Source: Hyphomonadaceae bacterium (GTDB taxonomy: Bacteria; Pseudomonadota; Alphaproteobacteria; Caulobacterales; Hyphomonadaceae). From it: a DNA stretch of 64,000 nucleotides. The notes beneath the pieces are model-generated. The model made no database searches. It worked only from the letters and a program-made list of their open reading frames with translations, and was not told the origin of the DNA. The stretch's first letter is position 1; each line of letters begins with the position of its first letter. Shown one piece after another: positions 54,325 to 63,283 of this stretch. A program made the translations under genes and the position numbers. The stretch covers positions 12,892 to 76,891 of the forward strand of contig JALHLR010000003.1 in NCBI GenBank assembly GCA_022844475.1. Reading direction: 5' to 3'.

Positions 54325-54576
54325 ATGGGCCAGGGCAAGCATGCTGTCGTCTCGCAGGAACGCCGCGTTAAGCGGTTGGGGTATCGCTATGGCGTGCTGC
54401 TGATGAAGTGCGCCAAACCGTTCGGCAAGGTGGCCGAGCATGGCGGGTACATGCTGCGCGATGAAGAGACGCGCAAGATCGTGTTCGGGAACGCGGGCTA
54501 CGAGTTTTCAGCAACGCTGGACGAGGTCGAAGCGTTTCTGGAATCGCAGCCCAAGCATCGCACCGACGAAGACTAG
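54325..54576 (+). CDS. Uncharacterised 83-residue protein
   Basis: It starts at ATG 54325 (MGQGKHAVVSQERRVKRLGY); a TTG at 54289 is less likely. It is a basic, apparently folded small protein with VLLMKCAKPFGKVAEHGGYM and a C-terminal helix (SATLDEVEAFLESQ). No domain was recognised. Coding bias is good and the stop is 4 bp from the convergent lipoprotein stop. Confidence 0.6.
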   Translation: MGQGKHAVVSQERRVKRLGYRYGVLLMKCAKPFGKVAEHGGYMLRDEETRKIVFGNAGYEFSATLDEVEAFLESQPKHRTDED

Positions 54577-54932
54577 CCAGCTGAGCCCGCAGCGGTCGCG
54601 CGGGTGAATTCGCCGAGCTGGCACGGAATACCGCTGTCGAGCACGTAGATGGTCTGCAGGCCAGAGCAGATGCGGTTGCTAGCATCCCAGCTGAAGCCGC
54701 CCTGGCTCTTGAGACCGGGGCAGTTGCGCACCAGGCGGTTGGTCCAGACTTCGCCGCCGGCGAGCGTGAACCGGATCTCCTGGTTGCTGATGACTTCCTG
54801 CTTCTGGATACGCGAGGCGTCTATGCAGGAGTCGGTGATGCTTGTCTTCTGCTGCGCCGGTTCGCCCGGAAAGGTGCAGGCTGATAGCGAGATGAGGATC
54901 AGTGCAGCGATTGAGATTTGGAGTCGCTTCAT
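54573..54932 (-). CDS. Small lipoprotein, DUF6491-like, paralogue A
   Basis: A 119-residue protein. The signal peptide ends in a lipobox (LSAC, Cys19). The mature part has DSCIDASRIQKQEVISNQEI, then GGEVWTNRLVRNCPGLKSQG and a C-terminal GIPCQLGEFTR. Four or five cysteines are conserved with the neighbour at 54954-55316, which is clearly a tandem paralogue. The pattern resembles DUF6491-type proteins, but this is not certain. It is likely periplasm-facing. Function unknown. Confidence 0.75.
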   Translation of the reverse strand: MKRLQISIAALILISLSACTFPGEPAQQKTSITDSCIDASRIQKQEVISNQEIRFTLAGGEVWTNRLVRNCPGLKSQGGFSWDASNRICSGLQTIYVLDSGIPCQLGEFTRATAAGSAG

Positions 54933-54953
54933 GTTCAGCTCCTGTGGCGCGCA

Positions 54954-55316
54954 CTAGGTTGCGGCTGGGACACGGGTGAAGGTGCCGAGTTGGCAGGGCG
55001 TGCCGTCTTCACTCACATAGATTGTCTGTTCGTTCGAACAGACCTGCGTCCCGGTGACCTCCCACGTGAAGCCGCCCTGGAATTTCAGGCTCGGACAGGC
55101 GCGGGGCAGGGTGTTCAGCCACACTTCGCCATCGTTGAGCGTGAATTGGATTTCCCGGTCGCTCAGGATCTTCTGTTCCTTGATGCGGGTGGGGTTGATG
55201 CAGGAATCCACTATGCTGGACGGCGTGGCGCCGGCAGCGTCTGTAGGTGTCGAGCAGGCCGCAAGCGCGCCCACGAGGGCGGCTGGCACCAACCCGGATG
55301 CCTTGATGAGTGTCAT
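54954..55316 (-). CDS. Small lipoprotein, DUF6491-like, paralogue B
   Basis: A 120-residue protein from ATG 55316, with GGGAGAG upstream. The lipobox is LAAC (Cys21). The mature part mirrors paralogue A: DSCINPTRIKEQKILSDREI, GEVWLNTLPRACPSLKFQGG and GTPCQLGTFTR. The genes are 21 bp apart in one orientation, so they are probably co-expressed products of a tandem duplication. Divergence is already considerable, so the two copies may be specialised. Confidence 0.78.
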   Translation of the reverse strand: MTLIKASGLVPAALVGALAACSTPTDAAGATPSSIVDSCINPTRIKEQKILSDREIQFTLNDGEVWLNTLPRACPSLKFQGGFTWEVTGTQVCSNEQTIYVSEDGTPCQLGTFTRVPAAT

Positions 55317-55451
55317 AGGGCTCTCCCTGTCTGCCTCCACTGAACCTGCGCCTGTCGCGCCGGTTCCGCAATCAGGGGGTATCAGGCTTCCCGCGACCGT
55401 CGTGATCGACGATAACGCCTACCCTTCGCCTGAAATTTCGAAGAGCCGCCC

Positions 55452-55805
55452 ATGCCAAGCAACGTTAGGCTTTTCGGCCTCGCCACCTGCGACACGACGC
55501 GTGCTGCGCGAAAATGGCTGGATGGACAGGGCGTCCCGCATGTCTTTCACGATGTCAGGGCTGACGGGCTGACCCGGGCGACGGTCGAGAGCTGGGTAAA
55601 GCAGCTCGGCTGGGAGAAAGTCCTGAACAAGGCGAGCACCACCTGGCGGGAGCTTCCGGCCGACGCGAAGGAGGGGATCGACCAGAATGTCGTCGTGGAT
55701 TTGTTGCTGGCGTACCCGACACTGGTGAAACGACCGATGCTTGACCGGGGCGGCAACCTCTGGGTCGGGTTCAAACCAGCGACCTATGCAGAGCTGTTCA
55801 GATGA
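55452..55805 (+). CDS. Spx/ArsC/YffB-family protein
   Basis: A 117-residue thioredoxin-fold protein of the ArsC/Spx/YffB type. It has LFGLATCDTTRAARKWLDGQ (a CxxT active-site variant), DVRADGLTRATVESWVKQLG and VVVDLLLAYPTLVKRPMLD. A single N-terminal Cys is typical of YffB-like members, which lack arsenate reductase activity. It is divergent from the lipoprotein pair. The role is unknown, possibly glutathione-linked. Confidence 0.88.
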   Translation: MPSNVRLFGLATCDTTRAARKWLDGQGVPHVFHDVRADGLTRATVESWVKQLGWEKVLNKASTTWRELPADAKEGIDQNVVVDLLLAYPTLVKRPMLDRGGNLWVGFKPATYAELFR

Positions 55806-56056
55806 GGAGGCGCGTTCCCCGGATTGGGTCAGCAAACGGCGCGGCCAGACCATCAGGATGACATTCCCGTCACAGCTAGAGCTGTCATCAACACCCCGCC
55901 AGAATCTTCGAGACTGCAGCGGTTTGCTTTGAAACGACCGCCTGCGGCACATCGGACAGAAACGCTGCGGGGGGATGGACGAAAAGCTTCCCGCCACCTA
56001 TGTACCGCGCCAGAGTCTCCTCAAACGATTCAAAACCGCTGATTCCGAAAGACTAG

Positions 56057-56536
56057 ATGCAGCCGAAAAATTCGACCTTCTCCGATCGGCAGGCCGCCTC
56101 GCTCGCCGCCAAGAAAGCCCTTCTCGAAAAATTCAAACCGAAGCCCATGGTCCAGGCGGAAGCGCCTATCGACCACGAGGCCGAGCGCCGCGAGCGCATG
56201 GAGACCATTCGCGCCCAGCGCGAGGCCGAGCGGATTGAACGCCAGCGCGCCCGCGAGGAAGCTGAAGCCTTGGCTGAAGCCGAGCGGATCGCCGCCGCCG
56301 AGGCCGCCGAGCGCGAGAGGCTCGCTAATGAGCAGTCGATCGATGACCTGAAGCGCGCCGAGCGAAAGGCCCGCAAGAAAGAAATCAAGGAGGCCGCCAA
56401 GGCGAAGAAGGAGACGCGCGCCGTCTCCAAGCCAAGTGGTGGCGGCCCCCGCGAAGAGCGTGCTGTGGATCCCTTCGAGGAACACCGCCGCTATATCCAG
56501 AGCCTCGAGCGCGGCCGAGAACGCCGCCGGGCCTGA
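56057..56536 (+). CDS. DUF6481 family charged coiled-coil protein
   Basis: A 159-residue, very Arg/Glu/Ala-rich protein predicted to be one long helix or coiled coil (about 35-125). The N-terminal STFSDRQAASLAAKKALLEKF matches DUF6481 proteins of alphaproteobacteria. The function is unknown. There is no signal or membrane helix. It is preceded by a 251-bp gap in which no other gene was found, and followed by a hairpin. Confidence 0.78.
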   Translation: MQPKNSTFSDRQAASLAAKKALLEKFKPKPMVQAEAPIDHEAERRERMETIRAQREAERIERQRAREEAEALAEAERIAAAEAAERERLANEQSIDDLKRAERKARKKEIKEAAKAKKETRAVSKPSGGGPREERAVDPFEEHRRYIQSLERGRERRRA

Positions 56537-56560
56537 TCGCGCTGCCTCGTTGTGAATGTT

Positions 56561-56585
56561 CGGCCTCCGGTGAACCCGGGGGCCG
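56561..56585 (+). terminator. Imperfect hairpin after the DUF6481 gene
   Basis: CGGCC...CCGG pairs with CCGG...GGCCG around a short loop, with an internal mismatch, followed by ctttc. It lies 25 bp after the stop. Confidence 0.4.
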
Positions 56586-56698
56586 CTTTCATGTCCGGCG
56601 CTGGGTGACCATGGTAACACCCTGAAAGAACGCGGTTGCGGATGAGGTCGGGCTTTGCTCTGGTCCCTACTGCAGAGGTGCAGGGCGCGGAGTCAGTT

Positions 56699-57286
56699 AT
56701 GGACATGGCATATATTGCCGCCTTCCTCGGCGGTCTGCTTGTCTTCTTCGGTACGCATCTTTTCTCGGCGTTCCGCAGGCGGGACGGGCAAGGTGTCGTC
56801 GCAGCGCTCGGGGCAGGTCCGTACAAGGGCCTGTATTCGCTGCTGACAATCGCCGGATTCATCGGGCTGGTCTGGGGCTATGCGAACCTCAAGCCATGGA
56901 TCACGCTCGCTGATCCGCCCGGCTTCATGCGCCATATCGCGATGGCATTGATGATACCGGCGATTGTCCTGCTGGTTGCGGCCTACGCACCGGCCGGATT
57001 CATCAAGAAAGCCGTCAGGCATCCGATGCTGACGGCGGTCAAGATCTGGGCGCTGGCGCACCTTCTTGTGAACTGGGATGTGGGTTCGCTGATCCTGTTC
57101 GGGTCCTTCCTGGTGTTTGGCGTGATCGACAGGATTGCGGTGAAAAGACGGGGCGATGTGGGGGCGGCCGAGGCCACGCCGAACGTTCTGGGGGACCTGA
57201 TCGCGCTGGCTGTGGGCCTGGCCCTCTATGGGGTGCTGGTCTATGAACTCCACTACATCCTGTTCGGGATCGACCTTTACGCCTGA
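56699..57286 (+). CDS. NnrU family membrane protein
   Basis: A 195-residue inner-membrane protein with five to six helices. ATG 56699 follows GCGGAG; the longer reading from 56636 adds an unlikely hydrophilic leader. It has GTHLFSAFRR, GPYKGLYSLLTIAGFIGLVW and KIWALAHLLVNWDVGSLILFG, as in NnrU proteins. The family is linked to nitric-oxide/denitrification genes in some bacteria and to a 15-cis-zeta-carotene isomerase in plants. No denitrification genes are nearby, so the role is open. Confidence 0.88.
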   Translation: MDMAYIAAFLGGLLVFFGTHLFSAFRRRDGQGVVAALGAGPYKGLYSLLTIAGFIGLVWGYANLKPWITLADPPGFMRHIAMALMIPAIVLLVAAYAPAGFIKKAVRHPMLTAVKIWALAHLLVNWDVGSLILFGSFLVFGVIDRIAVKRRGDVGAAEATPNVLGDLIALAVGLALYGVLVYELHYILFGIDLYA

Positions 57287-57376
57287 TCTCCGGTGACGGG
57301 CGCCGCATTGCGCCCGGCGGACGGGCGGACTAAGCAGCGCGCTAGCCACACCCCCGGGGTAGAGAGGGCGATAACG

Positions 57377-58201
57377 ATGTCTGCCCAGGCCCAGTCGGCC
57401 CGCAAAACGGTCAAGGATGTTGCAGCCGCGAAGGCCGGAACGCCGCTGGTTTGCCTGACGGCCTATACCGCGCCCATGGCCGCGATGCTGGACGAGGTCT
57501 GCGATGTCCTGCTGGTCGGCGACAGCGTGGGGATGGTGGTCCATGGTCTGCCGACGACCGTAGGCGTGACGCTTGAGATGATGATCCTGCATGGCCAGGC
57601 GGTCATGCGGGCCAGCAAGCGGGCGTTCGTGGTGGTGGACATGCCATTCGGCTCCTACGAGGCGAGCCTAGAGCAGGCGTTCATGAACGCCTCGCGGATC
57701 ATGAAGGAGACCGGCTGCCAGGCCGTGAAAATTGAGGCGGGCGAGTACGCCGCCGCGACGGTTCGGCATCTGGTGGACCGTGGCATCCCGGTGATGGCGC
57801 ATGTCGGCCTTCGGCCGCAGGCCACCAATGTGGACGGCGGGTTCAAGGCGAAGGGCCGGACTGAGAAGGAACGCTCTAAAGTCATCACGGAAGCCGTGGC
57901 GGCCGACGAGGCCGGGTGCTTCGCAATGGTGATCGAGGGGGTGGCGGAGGACCTGGCCGCCATGATCACGGCGCAGGTTTCGTGCCCCACCATCGGCATC
58001 GGTGCATCAGCCAAATGCGACGGCCAGATCCTCGTGACAGACGACCTGCTGGGAATGTTCGACTGGACACCCCGATTCGTGCGACGGTATGCCGACCTCC
58101 GCGGCGAAATCGGCCGGGCGGCCGAAGGATACGCGAAGGATGTAAGGGCCCGAGCGTTTCCCGGGGAAAAAGAGACGTACGTCCTCAAAAAAGCGCCATA
58201 A
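57377..58201 (+). CDS. panB: 3-methyl-2-oxobutanoate hydroxymethyltransferase
   Basis: A 274-residue (beta/alpha)8 enzyme making ketopantoate from 2-oxoisovalerate with methylene-THF, the first step of pantothenate/CoA synthesis. ATG 57377 gives a normal N-terminus. Key segments are VCLTAYTAPMAAMLDE, LLVGDSVGMVVHG (metal-ligand Asp), DMPFGSYEAS, VKIEAGEY, MAHVGLRPQ and TIGIGASAKCDGQILV. The enzyme appears complete. No panC is adjacent. Confidence 0.95.
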   Translation: MSAQAQSARKTVKDVAAAKAGTPLVCLTAYTAPMAAMLDEVCDVLLVGDSVGMVVHGLPTTVGVTLEMMILHGQAVMRASKRAFVVVDMPFGSYEASLEQAFMNASRIMKETGCQAVKIEAGEYAAATVRHLVDRGIPVMAHVGLRPQATNVDGGFKAKGRTEKERSKVITEAVAADEAGCFAMVIEGVAEDLAAMITAQVSCPTIGIGASAKCDGQILVTDDLLGMFDWTPRFVRRYADLRGEIGRAAEGYAKDVRARAFPGEKETYVLKKAP

Positions 58202-58295
58202 TCCCAACGGCCCATCCCAGCCTTAGCAGCTATGTCGAATTGCCGGGGCGGAGTACCCCAGATAAGTTGCCCCACCTTTTGGAGCCCATCCCAAC

Positions 58296-59060
58296 GTGAA
58301 TGACGACGCCTTTCAGGAAGTGAACAAGAGCCTCCGCGAGGAGCAGCTCGCTAAGGCGTGGAAGCGCTGGTCGATCTTCGTCTATCTCGGGGTAGCGGCT
58401 ATCGTGATTGGCGTGGGTGTCATGGAGTTCATGCGCTACCAGCGCAACGAGGCGATCGACCGGGCGGCCAAGACCTACGACGCAGGCTTCGCCGCCATGG
58501 AGGCGAGCGACCTCGCGACAGCTCGTGCGCGGTTCAGCGAGTTGACGACGAACGACACCGGTTTCGCCGTGCTCGCCGGGCACATGCTAGCTGGCATTGA
58601 GCGCGACCTGACGAACGATCAGGCAGCCATAGAGGCGCACCTGAAGAACGCCGCGGCGTCCGACAAGGGCGTGATGGGAGACCTCGCGCTTCTCAAGCTC
58701 GGCTATCTGCAGGCCGACACGGCGACCCGCGCGCAGCTTGAGGCGATGATGAAGCCGCTGCTCGACCGGCCCGGCCAGGCGGCCCTGCTGGCCCGCGAGC
58801 TGATCGCTGCGAAGGCGCTGGCCGAGGGGGATGTGGAGTTCGCGCGCGACACGTTCGAGGTTCTCGATGTCGACATCAACGCGCCCGGCGCAATGCGTGA
58901 GCGCGTGTCGCGTGCGCTGGCGACGCTGCCCGCCCGGGCCGTCAATCTCGATGCGCCAGCGCCGACGCCTGCGGTGATGACTGAAACGCCTGCCGCGCCT
59001 GCTTCGCCGCCCCCGCAAGATGCTACCCCTGCCGCTCCGACCGGACAGCCACAGCAATGA
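58296..59060 (+). CDS. YfgM-like tetratricopeptide (TPR_21) membrane protein
   Basis: A 254-residue protein. A single membrane helix lies near 25-45 (IFVYLGVAAIVIGVGVMEF). The helical-repeat domain (about 55-205) resembles the ancillary SecYEG translocon/periplasmic-chaperone subunit YfgM. The C-terminal 45 residues are Ala/Pro-rich. It overlaps bamB by 4 nt (ATGA). The order yfgM-bamB-der is widespread in proteobacteria and supports the assignment. Confidence 0.88.
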   Translation: MNDDAFQEVNKSLREEQLAKAWKRWSIFVYLGVAAIVIGVGVMEFMRYQRNEAIDRAAKTYDAGFAAMEASDLATARARFSELTTNDTGFAVLAGHMLAGIERDLTNDQAAIEAHLKNAAASDKGVMGDLALLKLGYLQADTATRAQLEAMMKPLLDRPGQAALLARELIAAKALAEGDVEFARDTFEVLDVDINAPGAMRERVSRALATLPARAVNLDAPAPTPAVMTETPAAPASPPPQDATPAAPTGQPQQ

Positions 59061-60382
59061 TGTCAACCCTGCGTTCCCTGTTCCTCACCGTTCCGCTGAT
59101 CGGCTTGCTGGCCGCATGCGGCAATGGACCGGTAATCCTCTCAGACGAGGAGAAGGCCGCGCGCGTGACGATCAACCCGTTCCAGGACACGTTGACGCCT
59201 GACCCCACGCTTGCCGCGGCAACCATCACGCTGCCGCCAGCGCAAGCCTCGGGCGACTGGCCGCAATCCGGCCTCAACGCCGCGAAGATGCCCGGACATA
59301 TCGAGGCTGCACCGGAGTTTCGCGAAACCTGGCGCGCCAATGTCGGCGAGGGTTCAGGCGAGATCAAGCGCATCGTCGCCTCGCCTGTCGTAAAGGACGG
59401 TCGCGTTTATGTGATAGACGCCGCGCAGAAGGTATCGGCCTTCGATGCAGCGACGGGTCGTCGCGTGTGGGAGAACCAGCTAAAGGCCGCCAACCCGCAG
59501 TGGGACGAGTTCTCCGTCGGCGGCGGGCTCGCGATTACCGGCGACAAGCTCATCGTCGCGTCTGGCTTTGCCTATGTCGCCGCGCTTCGTCTCAATGACG
59601 GTAAGGAAATCTGGAAGCGCCGGGTTGAAAGCCCGCTGTCGTCCTCGCCCGCCATCCAGGGCAACCGGGCCTACCTCACGTCGACCAACAACGACTTCTT
59701 CGCCATCGACACAGACACTGGCGAAGTCCTATGGAACGACCAGGCGCTGGCTGAGACCGCGCGCGTGCTGTCCTCGCCGAGCCCGGCCGTGACGCCGGAC
59801 ATACTTGCGGTCGGCTATTCTTCCGGCGAACTGATCGCCTACCTGCCAGCCAACGGCCGCCGCCTGTGGACGGACACGTTGACCTCGACCGGCCGCTATA
59901 CTCCGCTGTCGGCCATCAACGACATTGCTGGCAAGCCGGCGATCCAGGAAGGCGTCGTCTACGCCGCGAGCCATTCCGGCGTGCTGGCCGCGATCGATGC
60001 GCGCTCAGGGGCGCGGATCTGGAGCAAGATCTTTGGATCACGTCAGGGGCCGGTGATCGCCGGAGAGTATCTCTATGTTGTCGGCACGAGCGGAAAAGTC
60101 GCCTGCTTCAGCAAGATCGACGGCAAGCTGGCCTGGGCGCGGGATCTGCCTGAGTTCAAGGATGGCAATCGCGAGAACCGCATCGTATGGACGGGGCCGC
60201 TACTTGCTTCCGGCCGGCTGGTCGTCGTGTCGTCGGAGGGCGACATCGTCGCCCTGTCGCCGCAGGACGGCAAGACGGTGGCTGACATGAAGGTCGGCCA
60301 GAGCATCCTCATCGAGCCGATCGCTGCAGCCGGCAGGATTTTTGTAGTTACCGATCAGGCCAACCTGATCGCGATCAAGTAG
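59057..60382 (+). CDS. bamB: Outer-membrane protein assembly lipoprotein BamB
   Basis: A 441-residue lipoprotein with a strong lipobox (LLAAC, Cys21). Seven or eight PQQ-like blades follow ([58 protein letters not shown]). It forms part of the BAM complex inserting beta-barrels into the outer membrane. Translation is coupled to the YfgM-like gene. The longer-than-average N-terminal region (about 25-75) before the propeller is typical of alphaproteobacterial members. Confidence 0.92.
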   Translation: MMSTLRSLFLTVPLIGLLAACGNGPVILSDEEKAARVTINPFQDTLTPDPTLAAATITLPPAQASGDWPQSGLNAAKMPGHIEAAPEFRETWRANVGEGSGEIKRIVASPVVKDGRVYVIDAAQKVSAFDAATGRRVWENQLKAANPQWDEFSVGGGLAITGDKLIVASGFAYVAALRLNDGKEIWKRRVESPLSSSPAIQGNRAYLTSTNNDFFAIDTDTGEVLWNDQALAETARVLSSPSPAVTPDILAVGYSSGELIAYLPANGRRLWTDTLTSTGRYTPLSAINDIAGKPAIQEGVVYAASHSGVLAAIDARSGARIWSKIFGSRQGPVIAGEYLYVVGTSGKVACFSKIDGKLAWARDLPEFKDGNRENRIVWTGPLLASGRLVVVSSEGDIVALSPQDGKTVADMKVGQSILIEPIAAAGRIFVVTDQANLIAIK

Positions 60383-60383
60383 G

Positions 60384-60402
60384 CCCGAGCGGCAGGCTCG
60401 GG
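60384..60402 (+). terminator. Short GC hairpin between bamB and der
   Basis: CCCGAGC and GCTCGGG form a 7-bp stem with a 5-nt loop right after the bamB stop. No U tract follows, so it may be a weak attenuator or processing signal. Confidence 0.35.
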
Positions 60403-60422
60403 GCCACTTCTGGAGTTTCGCC

Positions 60423-61823
60423 ATGACGCTGACGGTGGCCATCGTCGGTCGCCCGAATGTCGGTAAATCGACGCTGTTCAACCGGCTTGCGGGCCGGAAG
60501 ATAGCAATCGTCGACGACCAGCCCGGCGTTACGCGCGATCGCAAGGAAGCAGTGGGACGTATCGGCGACATCGACCTTCGCCTGATCGACACGGCCGGAT
60601 TCGAGGATGTGACAGACGAGTCGCTGGAAGCGCGGATGCGCCGCCAGACGGAGATCGCGATCAACGAAGCCGATATCTCGATCTTTCTGTACGACGCGCG
60701 CGCTGGGGTTACCCCGGTGGACGAGCGTTTTGCGCAACTGCTACGCAAATCGGGCAAGCCGGTGGTGCTGTGCGCCAACAAGTGCGAGGGCAAGCAAGGC
60801 GATGAGGGGCTGATGGAAGCCTGGCGTCTTGGCCTTGGCGATCCGGCGCCGTTGTCGGCTGAGCATGGCGAGGGACTGTCGGATCTCTACGAACTCCTGC
60901 GGCAGGCTGAGGAGAAACTTCAGTCTGCGGACGGGTATGTATCGCTTGAGCCGATCATCGAGGACGAGGAGCCGTTCGATCCCGACGCCGAAGCGCCGGT
61001 GGAACCGGACAAGCCGATCCGCATCGCTTTTGTAGGTCGCCCGAATGCGGGCAAGTCGACGCTGATCAACGGCATTCTGAACGACGACCGCTTCATCACC
61101 GGACCGGAAGCGGGCATCACGCGCGACAGCGTGACGGTGGCGTGGACATGGCGCGACCGGGAGATCCGGCTCGTTGATACTGCCGGCCTGCGTAAACGGG
61201 CGAAGGTGCAGGAGAAACTCGAGCGCCTGTCGACGATGGAGACGACGCACTCGATACGGTTTGCGGATGTGGTCGTTCTCGTGATGGATCCGCGCGATGC
61301 GTTCGAGAAGCAGGACGTGCAGATCGCGAACCTGGCGCTGCGCGAGGGACGCGGGCTCGTGTTCGCCATCACCAAGTGGGACACGGTGGACAATGTATCG
61401 GAGGCTCGCAAGGAGATGGAGCACCAGGCGGAGTCGCATCTTCCCCATGCCAAGGGGACTCCGGTGGTGCCAGTGTCGGGCGAGACGCGGAAGAACCTCG
61501 ACAAGTTGATGGATGCCTGCCTGAAGGTTCACAAGGACTGGTCGGCGCGGATCAAGACTCGCGATCTAAATGACTGGCTGCAGTATACGACGCAAAAGCA
61601 TCCGCCGCCCGCGCCTGACGGCAAGCGCATCAAGCCGCGCTACATGGCGCAGATGAAAACGCGGCCGCCGACCTTCGTGCTGATCGCCTCTCGCGCTGAG
61701 TCGATGCCGGAGACCTACAAGCGGTATCTGCTGAATGAGCTTCGTGCATCATTCGACCTGCCGGGTGTGCCGCTTCGGCTAGTGCTGAAGGGGCAGAAGA
61801 ACCCATATACGGACAAAGAGTAG
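60423..61823 (+). CDS. der: Ribosome-associated GTPase Der (EngA)
   Basis: A 466-residue double-GTPase essential for 50S subunit assembly. Domain 1 has [14 protein letters not shown] (P loop, about 8-21), DTAGFED and NKCEG. Domain 2 has [14 protein letters not shown] (about 204-217), [11 protein letters not shown] and TKWD. A C-terminal KH-like domain (about 370-460) follows. Both nucleotide sites look intact. It closes the panB-yfgM-bamB-der cluster. It converges on the SDR gene. Confidence 0.97.
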   Translation: MTLTVAIVGRPNVGKSTLFNRLAGRKIAIVDDQPGVTRDRKEAVGRIGDIDLRLIDTAGFEDVTDESLEARMRRQTEIAINEADISIFLYDARAGVTPVDERFAQLLRKSGKPVVLCANKCEGKQGDEGLMEAWRLGLGDPAPLSAEHGEGLSDLYELLRQAEEKLQSADGYVSLEPIIEDEEPFDPDAEAPVEPDKPIRIAFVGRPNAGKSTLINGILNDDRFITGPEAGITRDSVTVAWTWRDREIRLVDTAGLRKRAKVQEKLERLSTMETTHSIRFADVVVLVMDPRDAFEKQDVQIANLALREGRGLVFAITKWDTVDNVSEARKEMEHQAESHLPHAKGTPVVPVSGETRKNLDKLMDACLKVHKDWSARIKTRDLNDWLQYTTQKHPPPAPDGKRIKPRYMAQMKTRPPTFVLIASRAESMPETYKRYLLNELRASFDLPGVPLRLVLKGQKNPYTDKE

Positions 61824-61837
61824 TCCGGCGGCCGGGG

Positions 61838-62551
61838 TCAGGCCTTGCGTTTCGCGAACACCAGGCGTTGGCCGTGCTGGATGAACTCCGGCACGAAGTA
61901 GGGCGGGATTGTCGAAGCAACGTCTTGCGGGGTGGGAAGCGTCAGCTGGTCTTCGCCGGGCATGGCCTTGAAGCGCATTTCGGTGCGGACGGCGCCGGGG
62001 TCGAAGAGGTTGACGCGGATGGGAGTGTTCTCGGTCTCGTCGGCGTAGCACGCGATCATGCTTTCGAGTGCGGCCTTGGTGGCGGCGTAGACGCCCCAGA
62101 AGGCGCGGGGGCGGGGGACAACGCCGGAGGTGACGAACAGCGCGCGGCCTGCTTCGCTCATGCGCAGAAGCGGGTGGACGGCGCGGATGAGGCGCCAGTT
62201 GGAGGTGAAGTTCACCTCGACAGTTTCCTGGAACGCGGCGGGCGAGATGGTCTCCAGCGGGCCGAGAGTACCCAGGACGCCGGCATTGCCGAACAGGCCG
62301 TCGAGACGGCCGAAGCGATCGAGCAGGGCGCCGGCGAGACGGTCGATACCGTTCATGTCTCGCATATCCATCGGGATCAGCGTGGCCTTGCGGCCGGTGG
62401 CGGCGACGATCTCGTCGTCGAGCTTTGTCAGCGCCTTCTCAGAGCGGGCGGCGGCGATGACGTGGTTGCCGGCTTTCGCGAGTTCCAGGGCTGCGGCGCG
62501 GCCAATGCCGCGGGACGCGCCGGTGACGAGGATGATGCGCTGGTCTGTCAT
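61838..62551 (-). CDS. Short-chain dehydrogenase/reductase (SDR)
   Basis: A 237-residue NAD(P)-dependent oxidoreductase. The Rossmann motif is TGASRGIGRAAA (about 11-22), then NAGVLG, Ser in FVTSGVV and the YAATK active site. The C-terminus is short, as in YciK-like SDR proteins. The substrate is unknown. The upstream neighbour, 9 bp away on the same strand, is a frameshifted gene. Confidence 0.9.
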   Translation of the reverse strand: MTDQRIILVTGASRGIGRAAALELAKAGNHVIAAARSEKALTKLDDEIVAATGRKATLIPMDMRDMNGIDRLAGALLDRFGRLDGLFGNAGVLGTLGPLETISPAAFQETVEVNFTSNWRLIRAVHPLLRMSEAGRALFVTSGVVPRPRAFWGVYAATKAALESMIACYADETENTPIRVNLFDPGAVRTEMRFKAMPGEDQLTLPTPQDVASTIPPYFVPEFIQHGQRLVFAKRKA

Positions 62552-62560
62552 GGCGGCGGA

Positions 62561-63138
62561 TTACCGCAATTGGGCGGGAGAGGCCATGGGGGAGGTTCTG
62601 GCCGCGGATCGGGCAGGTTCGTAGGTGAGCCTGATCGCCCTCTCGTCGAACGTCTCACTCGCTGTGAGGCGGAGCGGCGGCGTCGGGTCGGCGAAGAGTG
62701 GCTTGCCGCGACCCGGCATGACGGGAGGGTAGTCGAGGCAATACTCGTCGATGAGGCCGAGGTCAGTCAGGCTTTGCGCGATGACTGTGCCGGAGACGTC
62801 AATCTCTCCGCTATGGCTTGTCTCAAGTCCGCGTACCACCACCTTGGCGTCGCCCGATACCAACCTGGCATTGGGGCCGACTGACTTCAGCGTGCGTGAG
62901 ACGACCCATTTCGGCTGGCGTCGCCATGCTGCGCCAAAGTCACGTTCTTCCGGGCCCCAGCCTGCTTGGTCCTCGTCCCGATACTGCATGTTCTGGTACA
63001 TGACACAGCAGTAGATGCGACCGGTCCGGCGGTCCGCCTGTTCGATCCAATGACGAAAGAGCGTCTGATCGGGGCAACCTTGTGGTGGTCGACATAGCCA
63101 TCGAGCGATACGTTCATTCCGAAGACAAACCTAGCCAT
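62561..63138 (-). pseudogene. Dihydrofolate reductase family (RibD C-terminal-like) gene with a frameshift
   Basis: Translation begins well at ATG 63138 (MARFVFGMNVSLDGYVDHHK) after GAGGGAG. The frame breaks at a run of four C on the coding strand (63071-63074). From there a second frame continues the expected family sequence (DQTLFRHWIEQADRRTGRIY, WGPEERDFGAAWRRQPKWVV, SGTVIAQSLTDLGLIDEY) to the stop at 62561. A single extra base in the run would restore one ORF of about 190 residues. Either the gene is disrupted or the base is a sequencing error. Function of intact members is unknown. Confidence 0.8.
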
Positions 63139-63283
63139 GCTGCTGGATCTCCCTCGATGCGGTCAGGACAAGTGCAGCCTGGCAATCGCCGGAAGCGATG
63201 TTGGGTGATAAGCAGGCGGGTCGTCAGCGCATGTTGGCGACAGCGCCGCGACTGCCGAGCAGGGGGCCGGCGATCCAGGGACG

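Noticed and set aside
55806-56056. Small plus-strand ORFs before the DUF6481 gene (for example 55975-56238)
   Set aside because: The frame runs out of phase into the DUF6481 gene and has no ribosome-binding site or recognisable sequence.
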